Counted from the stretch's first letter, positions 49,526-60,666 are shown. The stretch: DNA of 64,000 bases from Gammaproteobacteria bacterium (GCA_028284465.1 JANQRR010000024.1:1-64000); one strand, 5' to 3'. The notes: generated by a model not told the origin, from the letters alone. Made by a program: numbers and translations.

Positions 49526-52500
49526 CTATCGGGTAGCTTGCGGCGCTCTAGACGGCTCAGGAATTTGCACTGTTACCCCATAATTATTATCAATATCAAA
49601 CATAAATTTATGATGCGCATTTGATAATTTACGTGCATGCAAAATGTCAAAATCCACAGTTAATTGCCGTTTTTCATTATCATAAGAGAACCTAAAATTA
49701 AATCCTCCAATGGTAGCTAAGCTATTACGGATCTGCGAAGTCACATGATATAGCGCAAACTTTTGATCTGCTGGTACATCAGTAAAAACATTACTATATA
49801 AATGTTTATTTGGTAGTGAGTAATCTGGCCAAAAAACGTAACTTTTTGGCGCTGCAGGCACTTGAATGCTTTTTGCCATTTTACGTAATCGATCATACAA
49901 AGCTGCTTGCTTATACTGAGCTTTACCTGCTCGCATTGCTAAGAAATGTAAATATTTAAGGTTCTTACGCAAATACGTTATGCTGGTGCGTTCTTTATCA
50001 TAATCTGGATGATGCACAATTTTATCTAAATAATACATTGCTTGATTGAGTTTCGTTTTATCGTCTGTGTTTGTATCACTTAGTTTAGTTATTAATTCAT
50101 CTAGTAGACCACCAATTTCCGTAAGGCCATTGGTTTCAGTAAAAATACGGCGCTTAATTTCAGCTTGAGCAAATACCTTAGCATATTTTAGTTCATTAGT
50201 GACAACCTCTACCAGCTTATCGTGCGGGCAAAGTGATAATGACACACTCTTAAGATCTTGGAGTAGATCACGATAACGACTCAACACTTTACGCGTTCGT
50301 TTCAAGAACCGTTGTTCAGTCCTAACATCATTGTTAATGGTTGCAATCATAGAAATATTTATACTGCCAATAAGGTTAGCTACATTTTTAGTGTTCTCTT
50401 GATTTTCAAGATCACCTAACAATTTTAAAAGTCGGCTGGCAGCATGAACTCTATCATTAGCAACCCATTTAAGCCAACTGTGACGTTTATACGCTTTAAT
50501 TAATTGCTTAGCAAGTTCAAATGCTTTATTAGTCGCTTGTTGCTTGTTATCTTCTTGGTATTTACGCAACTGGCGCAAACTTTTCTTATCTGCTGCTGAG
50601 CGCCCTAACTCTTGACTATAATAACGTAAAAAAGTCGTTCTTTCGCGGGATAACGTACCAGTTAACAACTTGTAACCATCAATCCAACCATCATTTCTAT
50701 CGACTTTAGTTGGTTTTTTAACTTTAATTTTACGTGATCCTATTTTTTCACGCAGCTTAAATGGCGCATTTAATTCTTGCGGTAATGTTTCAGTACCAGC
50801 AAGGATTCTTAGTTGCATTCTATAGCGATTCATTCCTCGGCTAACAAACTCAATAAATTCATTAGTACGACGATTCAAACGCTGAGCAGGCTCTAAGGGA
50901 TTGTTTTGATCAGTTACCTGATCTACAAAATCAACATTACTGCTATTAATATCAGCCCATTTTTTACTGAACTCAGCTAACGCTTTAGCCTGTAACTTTA
51001 GAATATCATCAGCTTTAACTGCTAATCTTTCGTTTTCGTCTGCACTAAATTTTGAATACCATAAAAGAAATTCTTCTTGAACATAGTGTAGAATATCTTC
51101 TCGACGTTGATTTTGTTCTCTTGCTTTAGCACTATGATCATCTAATGCTTGCTGGATCGTCTGTACCGATCGAGCTTTTGCCTGATCTTTTTGCGATACC
51201 AAATCAACGCTGTATTTTTGCTTAACAGGCTCTGTCAATACATATCGCTTTGCATTACCTGGCTTACCATTACGTGCAGTACGACCTTTGCGTTGATCTT
51301 CGCCACGTTTGTTAACAAGGCCAATACTTGCAACCCATAAACCTTTTGCTTGGCCTTTTTCTCCCTGCATTCGTATATCTGTGCCACGCCCGCTTACAGT
51401 TGAAATTGTTATTTGATGATCTTTACCTGCTTCACCATCAATAGTTTCACGATCACCAATATTTAACGCTGTTAATAGTTGAATTGAATTTTTCTTTTGC
51501 TCATAGCCCATATCTTGATACCACCAATGATATAAGCTTTGCTGCTTAAGTGCTGCCTTTAGAGCCTCTGCATCTTTGATATCTTGGCAAATTATTAATA
51601 CTGGCTCACCAGAAAGTTGACCAATTTGCTTCGCTAATTTTTCAGCAAGTTCATCAATGTTTGTTATATATTCATCATCTAAATCTTGGCGTTGACGTGG
51701 CTTGTGTGGTGGAATTTTATAAACATCCATAGCAAACTTTGCTCTAAGCTCAGCACATTCTTTAAAAGAACCTGGTGTGCCTGTCGCGCCAAGAATTCGT
51801 CCACGTGTATTTAAATATGGATTAAGAAACGTGGCGCTATTGTCACTCATTATTGCGACTCGTTCTGGCTCCATAGCATAAGTGCTATCTTCACCTGCTG
51901 ATTGTGAACTATTCTTACGTGCATGCAGTAATTGATGTACCCCATAACTCCATCGAGCTTCAGGTCTTGGACGTTTGTTGGTTTCATCTAAAACAACAGC
52001 TCTTTTAACTCCATCATCATCATTTGCTACAATATAATTTTTATTTTCCTGAAGTGATTTTGCCACTTTGGCAGATTTGATCCATTGATTCAATTGTTCT
52101 GCAATGCCATGTTCGGCTAAACGTTGTTTTTCCTTAGCAAGGCTAGCGTGGTTATTAAGGAACCGCAACAATGCTTTAATTTCTTGGACAATCGTTGGTT
52201 TTTCAATTCCCTGGAAGAATTCATCGAGTTCTTGCTGATATTCTGCCGCAATTTGGTCTTTAGCAAGATAATCAACAAAAACATTAACCAATGGATAAAT
52301 CCAAGCATCACGATTTTTATCAGGATCTAAATTGTTATCATGGCTACGTGATAAAATAAATAATGATGTATTATCCAATAAAGCAGCGTCAGCCTCATCT
52401 AAGATAAGACTCAATGGTGTTGAACTTGTACCAATTTCAGGTGATTCTATGCGCTTGCGAGCTCGAAATAATGCTAACCCTGGGACAGAAGCATAATGGA

Positions 52501-55500
52501 TCTCACCATTGTGATAATCTTTAAGTGGTGATGCTTCAGTAATTTTAGTAGCTTTAGCACCGATGTAATTGTAGAAATCTGCAAAGCTATTTAAATCACG
52601 CTGGGCTAAGTCGCCTGCTGCCGAACAAACATCGACTGTATGACCTTCACACCATAGTAAAGCTGCTTGCAATGCACAAACGAAACTCTTACCTTGCCCA
52701 GTATCAATACCTGCGACCAGATTGCCACCATGGTTTAAAGTAAATAATACACTTGCTAACTGAGTATCACGAACATCGATTTTATTGCTTTGTTTCGACG
52801 TTCGATAGATCACAACGCGAAGATACGCTAATGCTAAAATGCGAGCAGCTTGTTTACATTGTGCTGGATCAGTAATTTGATCTAATTGTTGTGCAACATA
52901 ATGAGCCGGGTTATTTTCACCAATGGCGTTTAAATCAACTTCCTCGTCTTGTAAAATTTTTCGACATAAAGCTACGCCTTCACGAATTTGCACATCTGAT
53001 AAAGCTTTAATATCTTTGCCATAGTTGTAAATATTGGCAACTTGCGTGCTGAGTTCTTCTGCTGCCTCTCCATCTAGATAACCTTGCGATACAGGCTCAT
53101 AAATCTGTTGCAATCTTAGTTGCAAAGTCTCGCGCTCACCTTCCTCATAGACATCTTTAAATGTTTGATCGTCTTCGCCAAATGGATACGTATGGAAATG
53201 TTTGATAATTTCATCAATATCTTTTTTCTCATTTAACAATTCTTGCAATTTAGCTTTATTTGGATAAGGTCGATGCTGATATAGTTGTGCAATTCTTTCT
53301 AGTCTATCCGTTGGGTTGCTTAGAAAGTTTAACCTAAATAAATGTAACCCTAACTCAGCAACATTCGTTTCTATTTTATCCGCAACTAAACTTGTAACGA
53401 TTGTTACGATAGGTTTTAGTTTTTCGCTTTTTAAGGGTATAAACCAAAGAATCAACTCTTGAAAACCATCAAAGTCAAGTTCTTTTGCTAAAATTGATAA
53501 TTTCTCAGTATTATCCAGTTTTTCCTGTAAGTTAGACAATTGCTCGAAAACAGTTCGAATTGTTTTAGCATTCACATCATCCGACTGATTAATCTTATCT
53601 ATTATGATAGCAAATAAAGTTAAATTATTTTGCTTCAAGGCTGCCATATTATTTAATAATTTTTCTTCTACTTGATATAAATTATTTTTCTTAACAAGCA
53701 GCAACAAGTTTGCTTTATCTTTTAAGTTAAATCGATTGTCACTGATAAGATTTTTTGCTGATGACAATAGTTCAGTTTGCTCATCATAATTTTTATCTAA
53801 AAAGCCATCAGCTATTATTTCGATAAATTTACTCAAACCTTGGCCTTGATTGTTTTTAAATGCTTGCAACAAATTTTTAAGCGTGTGACGGCGTTGAATG
53901 AATTGTTGCAGCTGCTGTAATTCTTCTGTAGGTTTGGTGCTTTTGCCTTTTGGATCACTAACTGTCTTTTTTAACTTATGATGATTATTTAAATAATGTT
54001 CAATCACACCATTCATAGCTTGTTTGGCTGGCTCTGTTATTGCAAGATCAGCCAACATTCCAACGGTTTGTTTGCTACAGACACTTACTAATCTAGGGCC
54101 TATAAGAGCAATTAACAAAGGAGGAAATTCTCTAGATTGACTGACAAAATTTTCTACTAATGAATCAATTGTAACTGTGGCATTTGCAGCTTTTAATTGT
54201 TCGATCATGCTATTAATGTCATGGCCTTCTGGTACAATTTTTCCTATAATGCCAGATAACATTGAACTGCTTCGCAAAGATTCTAACAAAGCAATAACTT
54301 CATTACGACAGTCTACCTTAACTTCATCATAATCAGGCACATTGAATTTAACATCTTTAACATGTGTGCGAATTAACTGTCGATAATTTTCTGAGTTAAG
54401 TGATCCTGAAGAACTTTTTAGGTCTTTAATAATTTTTGAAATATTATCCCAAGTCAGCAAAGAACCATTTACATTGATTTGACATAATGCTTTCACTAAT
54501 AATTGCGCGTGCTCTTCAGGCAATTTGGCAAATAAATTTGAAATGTTTTCAAGTTTTTGTAACCGTGCAATAACTGGAATTAATTGATAATAATCACTAT
54601 CAACTTCATCAATAATTTTTAAAAACTCTTGCCATGATATCCTGGCTCCACGTAATCCTAATGCTTCAATTGCTGAAATCCCATCTTGCCCAGCTTCATC
54701 TAAATAACGCAAGATACCTTTATTCAAAGCTTCAATCTCTTCTGGCATCATTTTAAGACGCAGATAATATCGAGAAACTGCAACTAGCTGTAACAAAGTT
54801 GGTTTACGATCCTTCTGGCAAAAAGCTTGGAGATAACTTAAATAATTGTTGATATTTTCTTCTACGCCGTCAAATTCATTTATACCGTCAATTAATTGCT
54901 GAATATATTTTTCAGGATCTACTTTAAATGCTCTTAAACCTGTTGTGCTAACGGCTAATATTGACAACAGTTGCTGTTTTTGTGTTTGAGTTAACGCTGG
55001 CTGGGCTTGTATCTTGGTATATATTTCTCTGTAATAATGAAATGGCAATAAATAACGTTGTGTGCCGAGATAACGGAAAAAGCTTCGTTTAAATTTATCT
55101 GCATCATTGCCTTTTGCGTATTCGACAAGCAGATCCGCATTAACCTTATACGAAAATGGTTCATTTGTTTCGGCATGCTCTGGTTTTAATTCCATTTCGG
55201 CACAAACAAATTGAAACCCATCATATCTAACAGCATAAAAAGCTGCTTCTCTTGCCAGAGAAACGCCATTCATATTATATAATTGTTCTTTAGGATCAGC
55301 TGAATTTTTTAAAATCCATAATAGTCTATCTAGAGAAACATGCATGTTATGCACTTCTTCTAATTCACATGGCAAAGGTAGTTGAATGCTAGGATCGATT
55401 TTTTTAAGTTCTTCACAAAAATAATGAAAAGCTTCAACCATTTCGGTGAAATGTGATTTATTGGTTTGTTTGGCTTGATTAGCAACCAAATGATTCCACC

Positions 55501-58006
55501 ATTGTGCTTGGTTTTTATTAAATCTCAAAATGAAATCCATTGCATTAATGGCAGTTTCTTGTGTTAGACTTTCAATATTATTACAACCATCGATAAAACA
55601 TGCTTTGAATGAAGCAAATATTCCTCTATCAAGCATTAATTGTAGTCTATTGATAAAATTATAAAATCCGGTGGGGCCTTGGCTAAATAAAATTGAACGC
55701 ATTGCAAAATAATTTGCGGCACTAAGCTTTTGTAAAACGCCTCCTTGCCGATCAAATTTTCCACATATCTTGGCTGCTTGTGCTGGATCTTGCTGCTTAA
55801 GCAATAACAAAAATGCATCTAGTGTTATTCGAGTTTGTGGGCTAAAGCCTTTTTCTCTATGATTGATACTATACGCTCCCTGCACAATATGCTTAAATGC
55901 TTGTTTTATTTTTTGTTTTTCCCCCTCATCAAGAGAATTATTTTCAGGCAAGAATTGTTCCACTGTGCCTTCATTGATAAACTCATTACGCTTACATATC
56001 AATTTCGCTGTCAGTGGTGTTTCTCGTTCTGGTTGCACATAAATTTCATCATAGTATAGAGTGCGTTCTTTAGAATCTGGATCTTGATATACAGCAAAGC
56101 CGCGAGGCAAATTATCAAAAACTAAACCATTAGCAAATGCTTCTGTATATGATAAATATCGGGCAAACGCTCTTTTAGTAATTTTGTAAATGAATTTGTG
56201 CTGCTGGCCATAAACATCACGGATAAACTTTGGCTTATGTCTTGCGAAGTTACTTACTTCAATACCATACGGAAGATCCGTTTGATTAAATTCTTTAGCA
56301 AAATTAGTTTCTGTATATGCTTGACTAATTTCTTTTAAAATAGCTCCGCTGGGTTGCTGCTCTAAGGCATGACTTGCTAACTCTTGCTGACGAGCTTGCT
56401 GCTGCTCAATCTGTTGCATCCGACTTTGAGTCAATGACAGAAATTGATTGCTTTCATTTGTGACTGTTGCTGCTTGTGAAATGTTATGTTCATATTGCGT
56501 GGTTGCTTTTGTTTCTTGTTGTGACGATCGTGGATGATCCCATTGTGGATCATACGCTAATGTCGGTAATGCTACTAACTCAGCTTGTTCGTCTTCTTTG
56601 ATTATTGGCTTCTTTGCATTTTGCAACTGGGTATACTGCAAAGAAAGATTTTGCATTAATTCATCTGCTTTCAAGCAACCTAAGCTTTCACCAAGCAAAC
56701 TTTCTAAATTTACTCTATTTCTATCTGTCTTTAAGAAATCTCTTAATGCTTCTGAAGTCTTGTCAAAATATATTTCCCTATTTAACTCAGAGATATTAGA
56801 GGTTGCGTCAACAACTTGTCTGGTCAATTTTCCATTGTTTGTTTTTGCAACGAGATTCCATTGTTTTATATCCTTTACATAAACTAGAAAATATCGCTTA
56901 GGAGTCTGCTTAAACTGTTTCTTACATATTTGTAAAATACCAGGAAACTCGCCACTCGTTTCACAATCTTTAATTTCAATATCATAACCAATATATTTTC
57001 CAAGACAGCAATCTAATCTAATACGAGTTGCAATTTTTTCTTTATTTATCTGCTCAATAAAATAATTGAATGCCTCCGAACCGATACTCAGTCTTGGAAA
57101 ACCTTTAATTTCAAAAAAAGTAATATGCGGATTCTTTTTTACAAAGCGAATAATATTATCAATTTTTTCCTTAGTTAATTCACTTTCATTAACAAGTACT
57201 AAACTAAGATCAGGAAATGGGAAAGCCAAGCCTGTTTCTTGCTGCAATTCATGAATGGTTTCTAAAATTTGACCTAATGAAAGCGCTTTTATCTCGGCAT
57301 TTGTTTCTCTACAAGGAACATAAACAAACTTATTTTTATAGTACTTTCTTCCACTAAACTGTGTGGGGCTTTTTTCACGGGATTTCATTAAATTAAAGAT
57401 ATATTTTAAATAATGTTTAAAACCTATTTGACCTAATTCTATTAGCGGCTGAAAATATTTTTCATCTAATGCTGATATTAAACCTCTGCCACTTGTTTTG
57501 CCAAAATAACTTGTGGAATCAATTTCAAAATATACTGTCGAACTGTTATAAAGCAAGTGCGCATACATCAGCCCAGACCATGGCTCAAAATGCTTACCAC
57601 TCGTATCAATGCCATACTCTCGCAATAACCTATTGCGAGCAGCAATGGCTACGCCTATTTCTTGTAATTTTTTCTGTTCTTGATCAAGCTCCGCTTGCCC
57701 TGCTTGTTCTAGCGAAAACCTTTCAAGCCTGTAATTTTCGTCAAGTAATTTTTTTAGGTTTGCTAAATCTTGATGATCAAGCTCGATTTTTTGCTCAGTA
57801 TTATCAAGCACAATTTTCAGTTCGAATGCTTGACCTTTTGGTAATTGCTCTATTAAGCCTTTGATATATCCAGCAATGGTTTTGCAACGTATACTCCCAT
57901 CAGAACTTGATGAAGTAGCGCTGCTAACTCCTATCGGCTGTTTTATGTTCAATTCTATTTGGGTAAGTGAATCCTGAGTACGTTCTGTTTTAGAAATTTT
58001 ATACAA
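49526..58006 (-). CDS. Giant protein with internal SecA-like ATPase motor
   Basis: A 2826-residue protein. Residues 1-1700 are mostly helical with no family I can name and no signal peptide. Residues about 1740-2270 are a SecA-type motor: Walker A GIDTGQGKS near 1770, DEAD-like LILDEADAAL near 1870, the SecA segment VVLDETNKRPRPEARWSYGVHQLLHARK-like (2000-2030), GATGTPGS, then motif V/VI GRGTDIRMQG near 2208 and QRKGRTARNG near 2238. Residues 2300-2826 are helical with no SecA zinc tail. True SecA is about 900 residues, so this is a distinct, probably secreted or cytosolic machine. The start is TTG at 58006 with AGGAAG upstream. It is encoded beside bamD on the same strand. Confidence 0.9.
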   Translation of the reverse strand: MYKISKTERTQDSLTQIELNIKQPIGVSSATSSSSDGSIRCKTIAGYIKGLIEQLPKGQAFELKIVLDNTEQKIELDHQDLANLKKLLDENYRLERFSLEQAGQAELDQEQKKLQEIGVAIAARNRLLREYGIDTSGKHFEPWSGLMYAHLLYNSSTVYFEIDSTSYFGKTSGRGLISALDEKYFQPLIELGQIGFKHYLKYIFNLMKSREKSPTQFSGRKYYKNKFVYVPCRETNAEIKALSLGQILETIHELQQETGLAFPFPDLSLVLVNESELTKEKIDNIIRFVKKNPHITFFEIKGFPRLSIGSEAFNYFIEQINKEKIATRIRLDCCLGKYIGYDIEIKDCETSGEFPGILQICKKQFKQTPKRYFLVYVKDIKQWNLVAKTNNGKLTRQVVDATSNISELNREIYFDKTSEALRDFLKTDRNRVNLESLLGESLGCLKADELMQNLSLQYTQLQNAKKPIIKEDEQAELVALPTLAYDPQWDHPRSSQQETKATTQYEHNISQAATVTNESNQFLSLTQSRMQQIEQQQARQQELASHALEQQPSGAILKEISQAYTETNFAKEFNQTDLPYGIEVSNFARHKPKFIRDVYGQQHKFIYKITKRAFARYLSYTEAFANGLVFDNLPRGFAVYQDPDSKERTLYYDEIYVQPERETPLTAKLICKRNEFINEGTVEQFLPENNSLDEGEKQKIKQAFKHIVQGAYSINHREKGFSPQTRITLDAFLLLLKQQDPAQAAKICGKFDRQGGVLQKLSAANYFAMRSILFSQGPTGFYNFINRLQLMLDRGIFASFKACFIDGCNNIESLTQETAINAMDFILRFNKNQAQWWNHLVANQAKQTNKSHFTEMVEAFHYFCEELKKIDPSIQLPLPCELEEVHNMHVSLDRLLWILKNSADPKEQLYNMNGVSLAREAAFYAVRYDGFQFVCAEMELKPEHAETNEPFSYKVNADLLVEYAKGNDADKFKRSFFRYLGTQRYLLPFHYYREIYTKIQAQPALTQTQKQQLLSILAVSTTGLRAFKVDPEKYIQQLIDGINEFDGVEENINNYLSYLQAFCQKDRKPTLLQLVAVSRYYLRLKMMPEEIEALNKGILRYLDEAGQDGISAIEALGLRGARISWQEFLKIIDEVDSDYYQLIPVIARLQKLENISNLFAKLPEEHAQLLVKALCQINVNGSLLTWDNISKIIKDLKSSSGSLNSENYRQLIRTHVKDVKFNVPDYDEVKVDCRNEVIALLESLRSSSMLSGIIGKIVPEGHDINSMIEQLKAANATVTIDSLVENFVSQSREFPPLLIALIGPRLVSVCSKQTVGMLADLAITEPAKQAMNGVIEHYLNNHHKLKKTVSDPKGKSTKPTEELQQLQQFIQRRHTLKNLLQAFKNNQGQGLSKFIEIIADGFLDKNYDEQTELLSSAKNLISDNRFNLKDKANLLLLVKKNNLYQVEEKLLNNMAALKQNNLTLFAIIIDKINQSDDVNAKTIRTVFEQLSNLQEKLDNTEKLSILAKELDFDGFQELILWFIPLKSEKLKPIVTIVTSLVADKIETNVAELGLHLFRLNFLSNPTDRLERIAQLYQHRPYPNKAKLQELLNEKKDIDEIIKHFHTYPFGEDDQTFKDVYEEGERETLQLRLQQIYEPVSQGYLDGEAAEELSTQVANIYNYGKDIKALSDVQIREGVALCRKILQDEEVDLNAIGENNPAHYVAQQLDQITDPAQCKQAARILALAYLRVVIYRTSKQSNKIDVRDTQLASVLFTLNHGGNLVAGIDTGQGKSFVCALQAALLWCEGHTVDVCSAAGDLAQRDLNSFADFYNYIGAKATKITEASPLKDYHNGEIHYASVPGLALFRARKRIESPEIGTSSTPLSLILDEADAALLDNTSLFILSRSHDNNLDPDKNRDAWIYPLVNVFVDYLAKDQIAAEYQQELDEFFQGIEKPTIVQEIKALLRFLNNHASLAKEKQRLAEHGIAEQLNQWIKSAKVAKSLQENKNYIVANDDDGVKRAVVLDETNKRPRPEARWSYGVHQLLHARKNSSQSAGEDSTYAMEPERVAIMSDNSATFLNPYLNTRGRILGATGTPGSFKECAELRAKFAMDVYKIPPHKPRQRQDLDDEYITNIDELAEKLAKQIGQLSGEPVLIICQDIKDAEALKAALKQQSLYHWWYQDMGYEQKKNSIQLLTALNIGDRETIDGEAGKDHQITISTVSGRGTDIRMQGEKGQAKGLWVASIGLVNKRGEDQRKGRTARNGKPGNAKRYVLTEPVKQKYSVDLVSQKDQAKARSVQTIQQALDDHSAKAREQNQRREDILHYVQEEFLLWYSKFSADENERLAVKADDILKLQAKALAEFSKKWADINSSNVDFVDQVTDQNNPLEPAQRLNRRTNEFIEFVSRGMNRYRMQLRILAGTETLPQELNAPFKLREKIGSRKIKVKKPTKVDRNDGWIDGYKLLTGTLSRERTTFLRYYSQELGRSAADKKSLRQLRKYQEDNKQQATNKAFELAKQLIKAYKRHSWLKWVANDRVHAASRLLKLLGDLENQENTKNVANLIGSINISMIATINNDVRTEQRFLKRTRKVLSRYRDLLQDLKSVSLSLCPHDKLVEVVTNELKYAKVFAQAEIKRRIFTETNGLTEIGGLLDELITKLSDTNTDDKTKLNQAMYYLDKIVHHPDYDKERTSITYLRKNLKYLHFLAMRAGKAQYKQAALYDRLRKMAKSIQVPAAPKSYVFWPDYSLPNKHLYSNVFTDVPADQKFALYHVTSQIRNSLATIGGFNFRFSYDNEKRQLTVDFDILHARKLSNAHHKFMFDIDNNYGVTVQIPEPSRAPQATR

Positions 58007-58093
58007 TTTAGACTTCCTAACAAATAATTGATGTTTATAATGTGTTTCAATAATAATATGAAAAACTTAAGGAATTATTAAGAAAGCAATGAC

Positions 58094-58861
58094 TTATGCA
58101 TCCATTAGCTTATGCAAACTCGGCGAATGTGGAAAATTAAGCCGCAATACTGCTAAAGCTTGATCGGCCAATTGATCTTCATGTAGGTTACGATACGATT
58201 TCACCATGATCACTAACGCAGGCTCTACTTCCGGCGCATGTTGATAATGGCGCACAATATAGCTAGCGCGGTTTGCTGCAGCAACATACGCTTCGCGACG
58301 CCAGTAATATTGCGCCACACCGAGTTCATGGCGTGCCAAAATATCGCGTAAATAAATTAAATACTGATGTGAATCAGGTGCATAATAACTATGCGGATAT
58401 AACGTTAATAACATGCGAAAATCGGCAAACGCAGCACGCACTTGCACGAGATCACGATTAGCTGGGCTAATGTTAAATAACTTTTGCAACAAGGTTCGAT
58501 TCATTTTTAAATTAGCCAAACCACGCATGTAATACGCATAATCAGCATGCGGATTGCGCGGATATAAACGAATAAAACGCCCCGCTGCTGCTACCGCTGA
58601 AGCGTAATCGCCTGTCACATAATATGCATATAATAAATCGAGTTGCGCTTGCTGAATATCGGGGCCGAAAGGATAATCCGCTTGGATTTGTTCGAAATAT
58701 TTAATCGCTGAGCTATAGCTTTTATCTGCTAATGCTTGTTCGCCTTTCATAAATAATGTAGTTTCTGGCATGCCTTTAAGCCTAGCATGCGCAGTAACTG
58801 CGACCCAACTAAGAAAAAATATAATAATTACAGCGAATGATTGTTTAATGTTATATTTCAT
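58094..58861 (-). CDS. bamD: Outer membrane assembly factor BamD
   Basis: A 255-residue TPR protein of the beta-barrel assembly machine, matching the family through YPFGPDIQQAQLDLLYAYY, GRFIRLYPRNPHADYAYYMRGL and VAQYYWRREAYVAAANR. It has a cleavable signal peptide (VTAHA) but no cysteine anywhere, so the usual lipid anchor is missing. The order bamD, then divergent rluD-pgeF, is standard. Confidence 0.92.
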   Translation of the reverse strand: MKYNIKQSFAVIIIFFLSWVAVTAHARLKGMPETTLFMKGEQALADKSYSSAIKYFEQIQADYPFGPDIQQAQLDLLYAYYVTGDYASAVAAAGRFIRLYPRNPHADYAYYMRGLANLKMNRTLLQKLFNISPANRDLVQVRAAFADFRMLLTLYPHSYYAPDSHQYLIYLRDILARHELGVAQYYWRREAYVAAANRASYIVRHYQHAPEVEPALVIMVKSYRNLHEDQLADQALAVLRLNFPHSPSLHKLMDA

Positions 58862-58943
58862 AATGTGCTGATCCTTGTAGCCATGGCAGTGCGGCTGATC
58901 TTACCAGTTATTTTGCATTTTTAACAATATAGCCCGTTAAATT

Positions 58944-59903
58944 ATGACTAAACCCATTAACTTACAAACGACTATCCCACCAGAGCTTGCTAACAGCCGC
59001 CTTGATGCTGCCCTCGCCAAGTTATTTCCACAATTTTCCCGCGCGCGGCTGCAGCAATGGCTGAGTAAACAGCAAATTCTCGTTGATGGTGAAATGCTCA
59101 AAGCCAAAGCTAAAGTCAAAGGTGGCGAACAAATCATTATCAATGCTACGGTTGATGAGCAAACCAAATTAACGGCGCAGCCGATCGAATTAACCATTGT
59201 GCATGAAGATGATGCGATTTTAGTGATCAACAAACCTGCGGGTTTAGTGGTCCATCCTGGCGCCGGCCATCACGATGGCACTCTGGTAAACGCACTACTA
59301 CATCATGCACCTAGCTTAGCTGCCCTACCGCGTGCTGGATTAATTCATCGTTTAGATAAAAACACCTCTGGCTTGTTGGTGATCGCTAAAACCCTACCAG
59401 CCCATACTTACCTCGTACAAGCATTGCAGCGTCGCGAGATCCATCGCGAATATCAAGCCGTGGTCCAAGGTGTACTGATCGCAGGCGGCACTATCGACGC
59501 ACCGATTGGTAGACATAAAATTAGCCGCACCAAAATGGCGGTGATCGATTCAGGCAAGCCAGCGACCAGCCATTATCGGATCATCGAACGCTTTCGTGCT
59601 CATACCCACATCAAAGTGATTTTGGAGTCTGGCCGCACCCACCAAATTCGCGTGCATATGGCTCATATTCACCATCCAGTTGTCGGTGAACCGACTTATG
59701 CGGGTCGCAGCCGTTTACCAAAGCAAGCCAGTGAGGAATTAATTCAAGAATTACAACAACTTAAGCGCCAAGCTTTGCATGCCTGCAAGCTGGTCTTAAA
59801 ACATCCAATTACGCAAAAAATGCTTGCATTTCAAGCAGATATGCCGTATGATATTAAAGAATTGATTGCTGCATTACATAGAGACAAAGAACATGAGAAT
59901 TGA
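58944..59903 (+). CDS. rluD: 23S rRNA pseudouridine synthase RluD
   Basis: A 319-residue enzyme: S4 RNA-binding domain (about 18-75) and RluA-type catalytic domain with the aspartate in HRLDKNTSGLLVIAK near 138. It modifies helix 69 of 23S rRNA. It is divergent from bamD and overlaps pgeF by 11 bases. Confidence 0.95.
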   Translation: MTKPINLQTTIPPELANSRLDAALAKLFPQFSRARLQQWLSKQQILVDGEMLKAKAKVKGGEQIIINATVDEQTKLTAQPIELTIVHEDDAILVINKPAGLVVHPGAGHHDGTLVNALLHHAPSLAALPRAGLIHRLDKNTSGLLVIAKTLPAHTYLVQALQRREIHREYQAVVQGVLIAGGTIDAPIGRHKISRTKMAVIDSGKPATSHYRIIERFRAHTHIKVILESGRTHQIRVHMAHIHHPVVGEPTYAGRSRLPKQASEELIQELQQLKRQALHACKLVLKHPITQKMLAFQADMPYDIKELIAALHRDKEHEN

Positions 59904-60666
59904 GCAACTGATCTACCCACAATGGCCGGCACCAGCGCACGTTAATGCGCTGACAACAACACGTGTCGGTGGTGTTAGTGAAGGTACTTATGACTCTTTG
60001 AATATTGCAACTCATGTTGGTGATGATCCACAACACGTTAAGATCAATCGCCAACGCTTACGAGAATTAGCCAACTTGCCCAGCGAACCACTGTGGTTGC
60101 AACAAATACATGGTAGTGATGTTGTATGTGCTGATCAAGTTGCACCGGAAATTACAGTTGCTGCAGACGCAGCTTATGCTAATCAAGCCAATGTTGTGTG
60201 TGCTGTACAAAACGCTGATTGTTTACCAATTTTATTGTGTGATCAGCAAGGGACAAGCGTTGCCGCTATACATGCAGGCTGGCGCAGTTTAGCAGCTGGA
60301 ATAATAAAAAATACCATAGCTGCGTTACAACGTGCCCCAGCGAAACTACTTGCTTGGCTTGGCCCGGCAATTGGTCCTAAAGCATTTGAAGTTGGCAGTG
60401 AAGTTCGGGAATTATTCTTACAACAAGATCCCGAAGCTGAGCAAGCGTTTAAAGCTCATGGTCACGCTAAGTGGCTTGCAGATATTTATCAACTTGCTCG
60501 CCAATGTTTGATCAAAGTTGGCGTACAACAAATCTTTGGAGGCGATTTCTGTACGTTTACTCATAAAAATAAATTCTTTTCATACCGCCGAGATGGAAAA
60601 ACCGGGCGTATGGCAAGTTTAATTTGGTTTGGAAGTGAAAATGAGGGGGCTAGTTATGCCAGGTAA
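59893..60666 (+). CDS. pgeF: Purine nucleoside phosphorylase / laccase-domain protein PgeF (YfiH)
   Basis: A 257-residue multicopper-polyphenol-oxidase-fold protein. Metal-site residues are in AVQNADCLPILL and AIHAGWRSLAAG, and the C-terminal GGDFCTFTHKNKFFSYRRDGKTGRMAS is present. The family has purine-nucleoside phosphorylase activity and corrects misincorporation in peptidoglycan precursors. The ATG at 59893 is preferred over an in-frame TTG at 59866. The end overlaps the next gene by 11 bases. Confidence 0.93.
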   Translation: MRIEQLIYPQWPAPAHVNALTTTRVGGVSEGTYDSLNIATHVGDDPQHVKINRQRLRELANLPSEPLWLQQIHGSDVVCADQVAPEITVAADAAYANQANVVCAVQNADCLPILLCDQQGTSVAAIHAGWRSLAAGIIKNTIAALQRAPAKLLAWLGPAIGPKAFEVGSEVRELFLQQDPEAEQAFKAHGHAKWLADIYQLARQCLIKVGVQQIFGGDFCTFTHKNKFFSYRRDGKTGRMASLIWFGSENEGASYAR

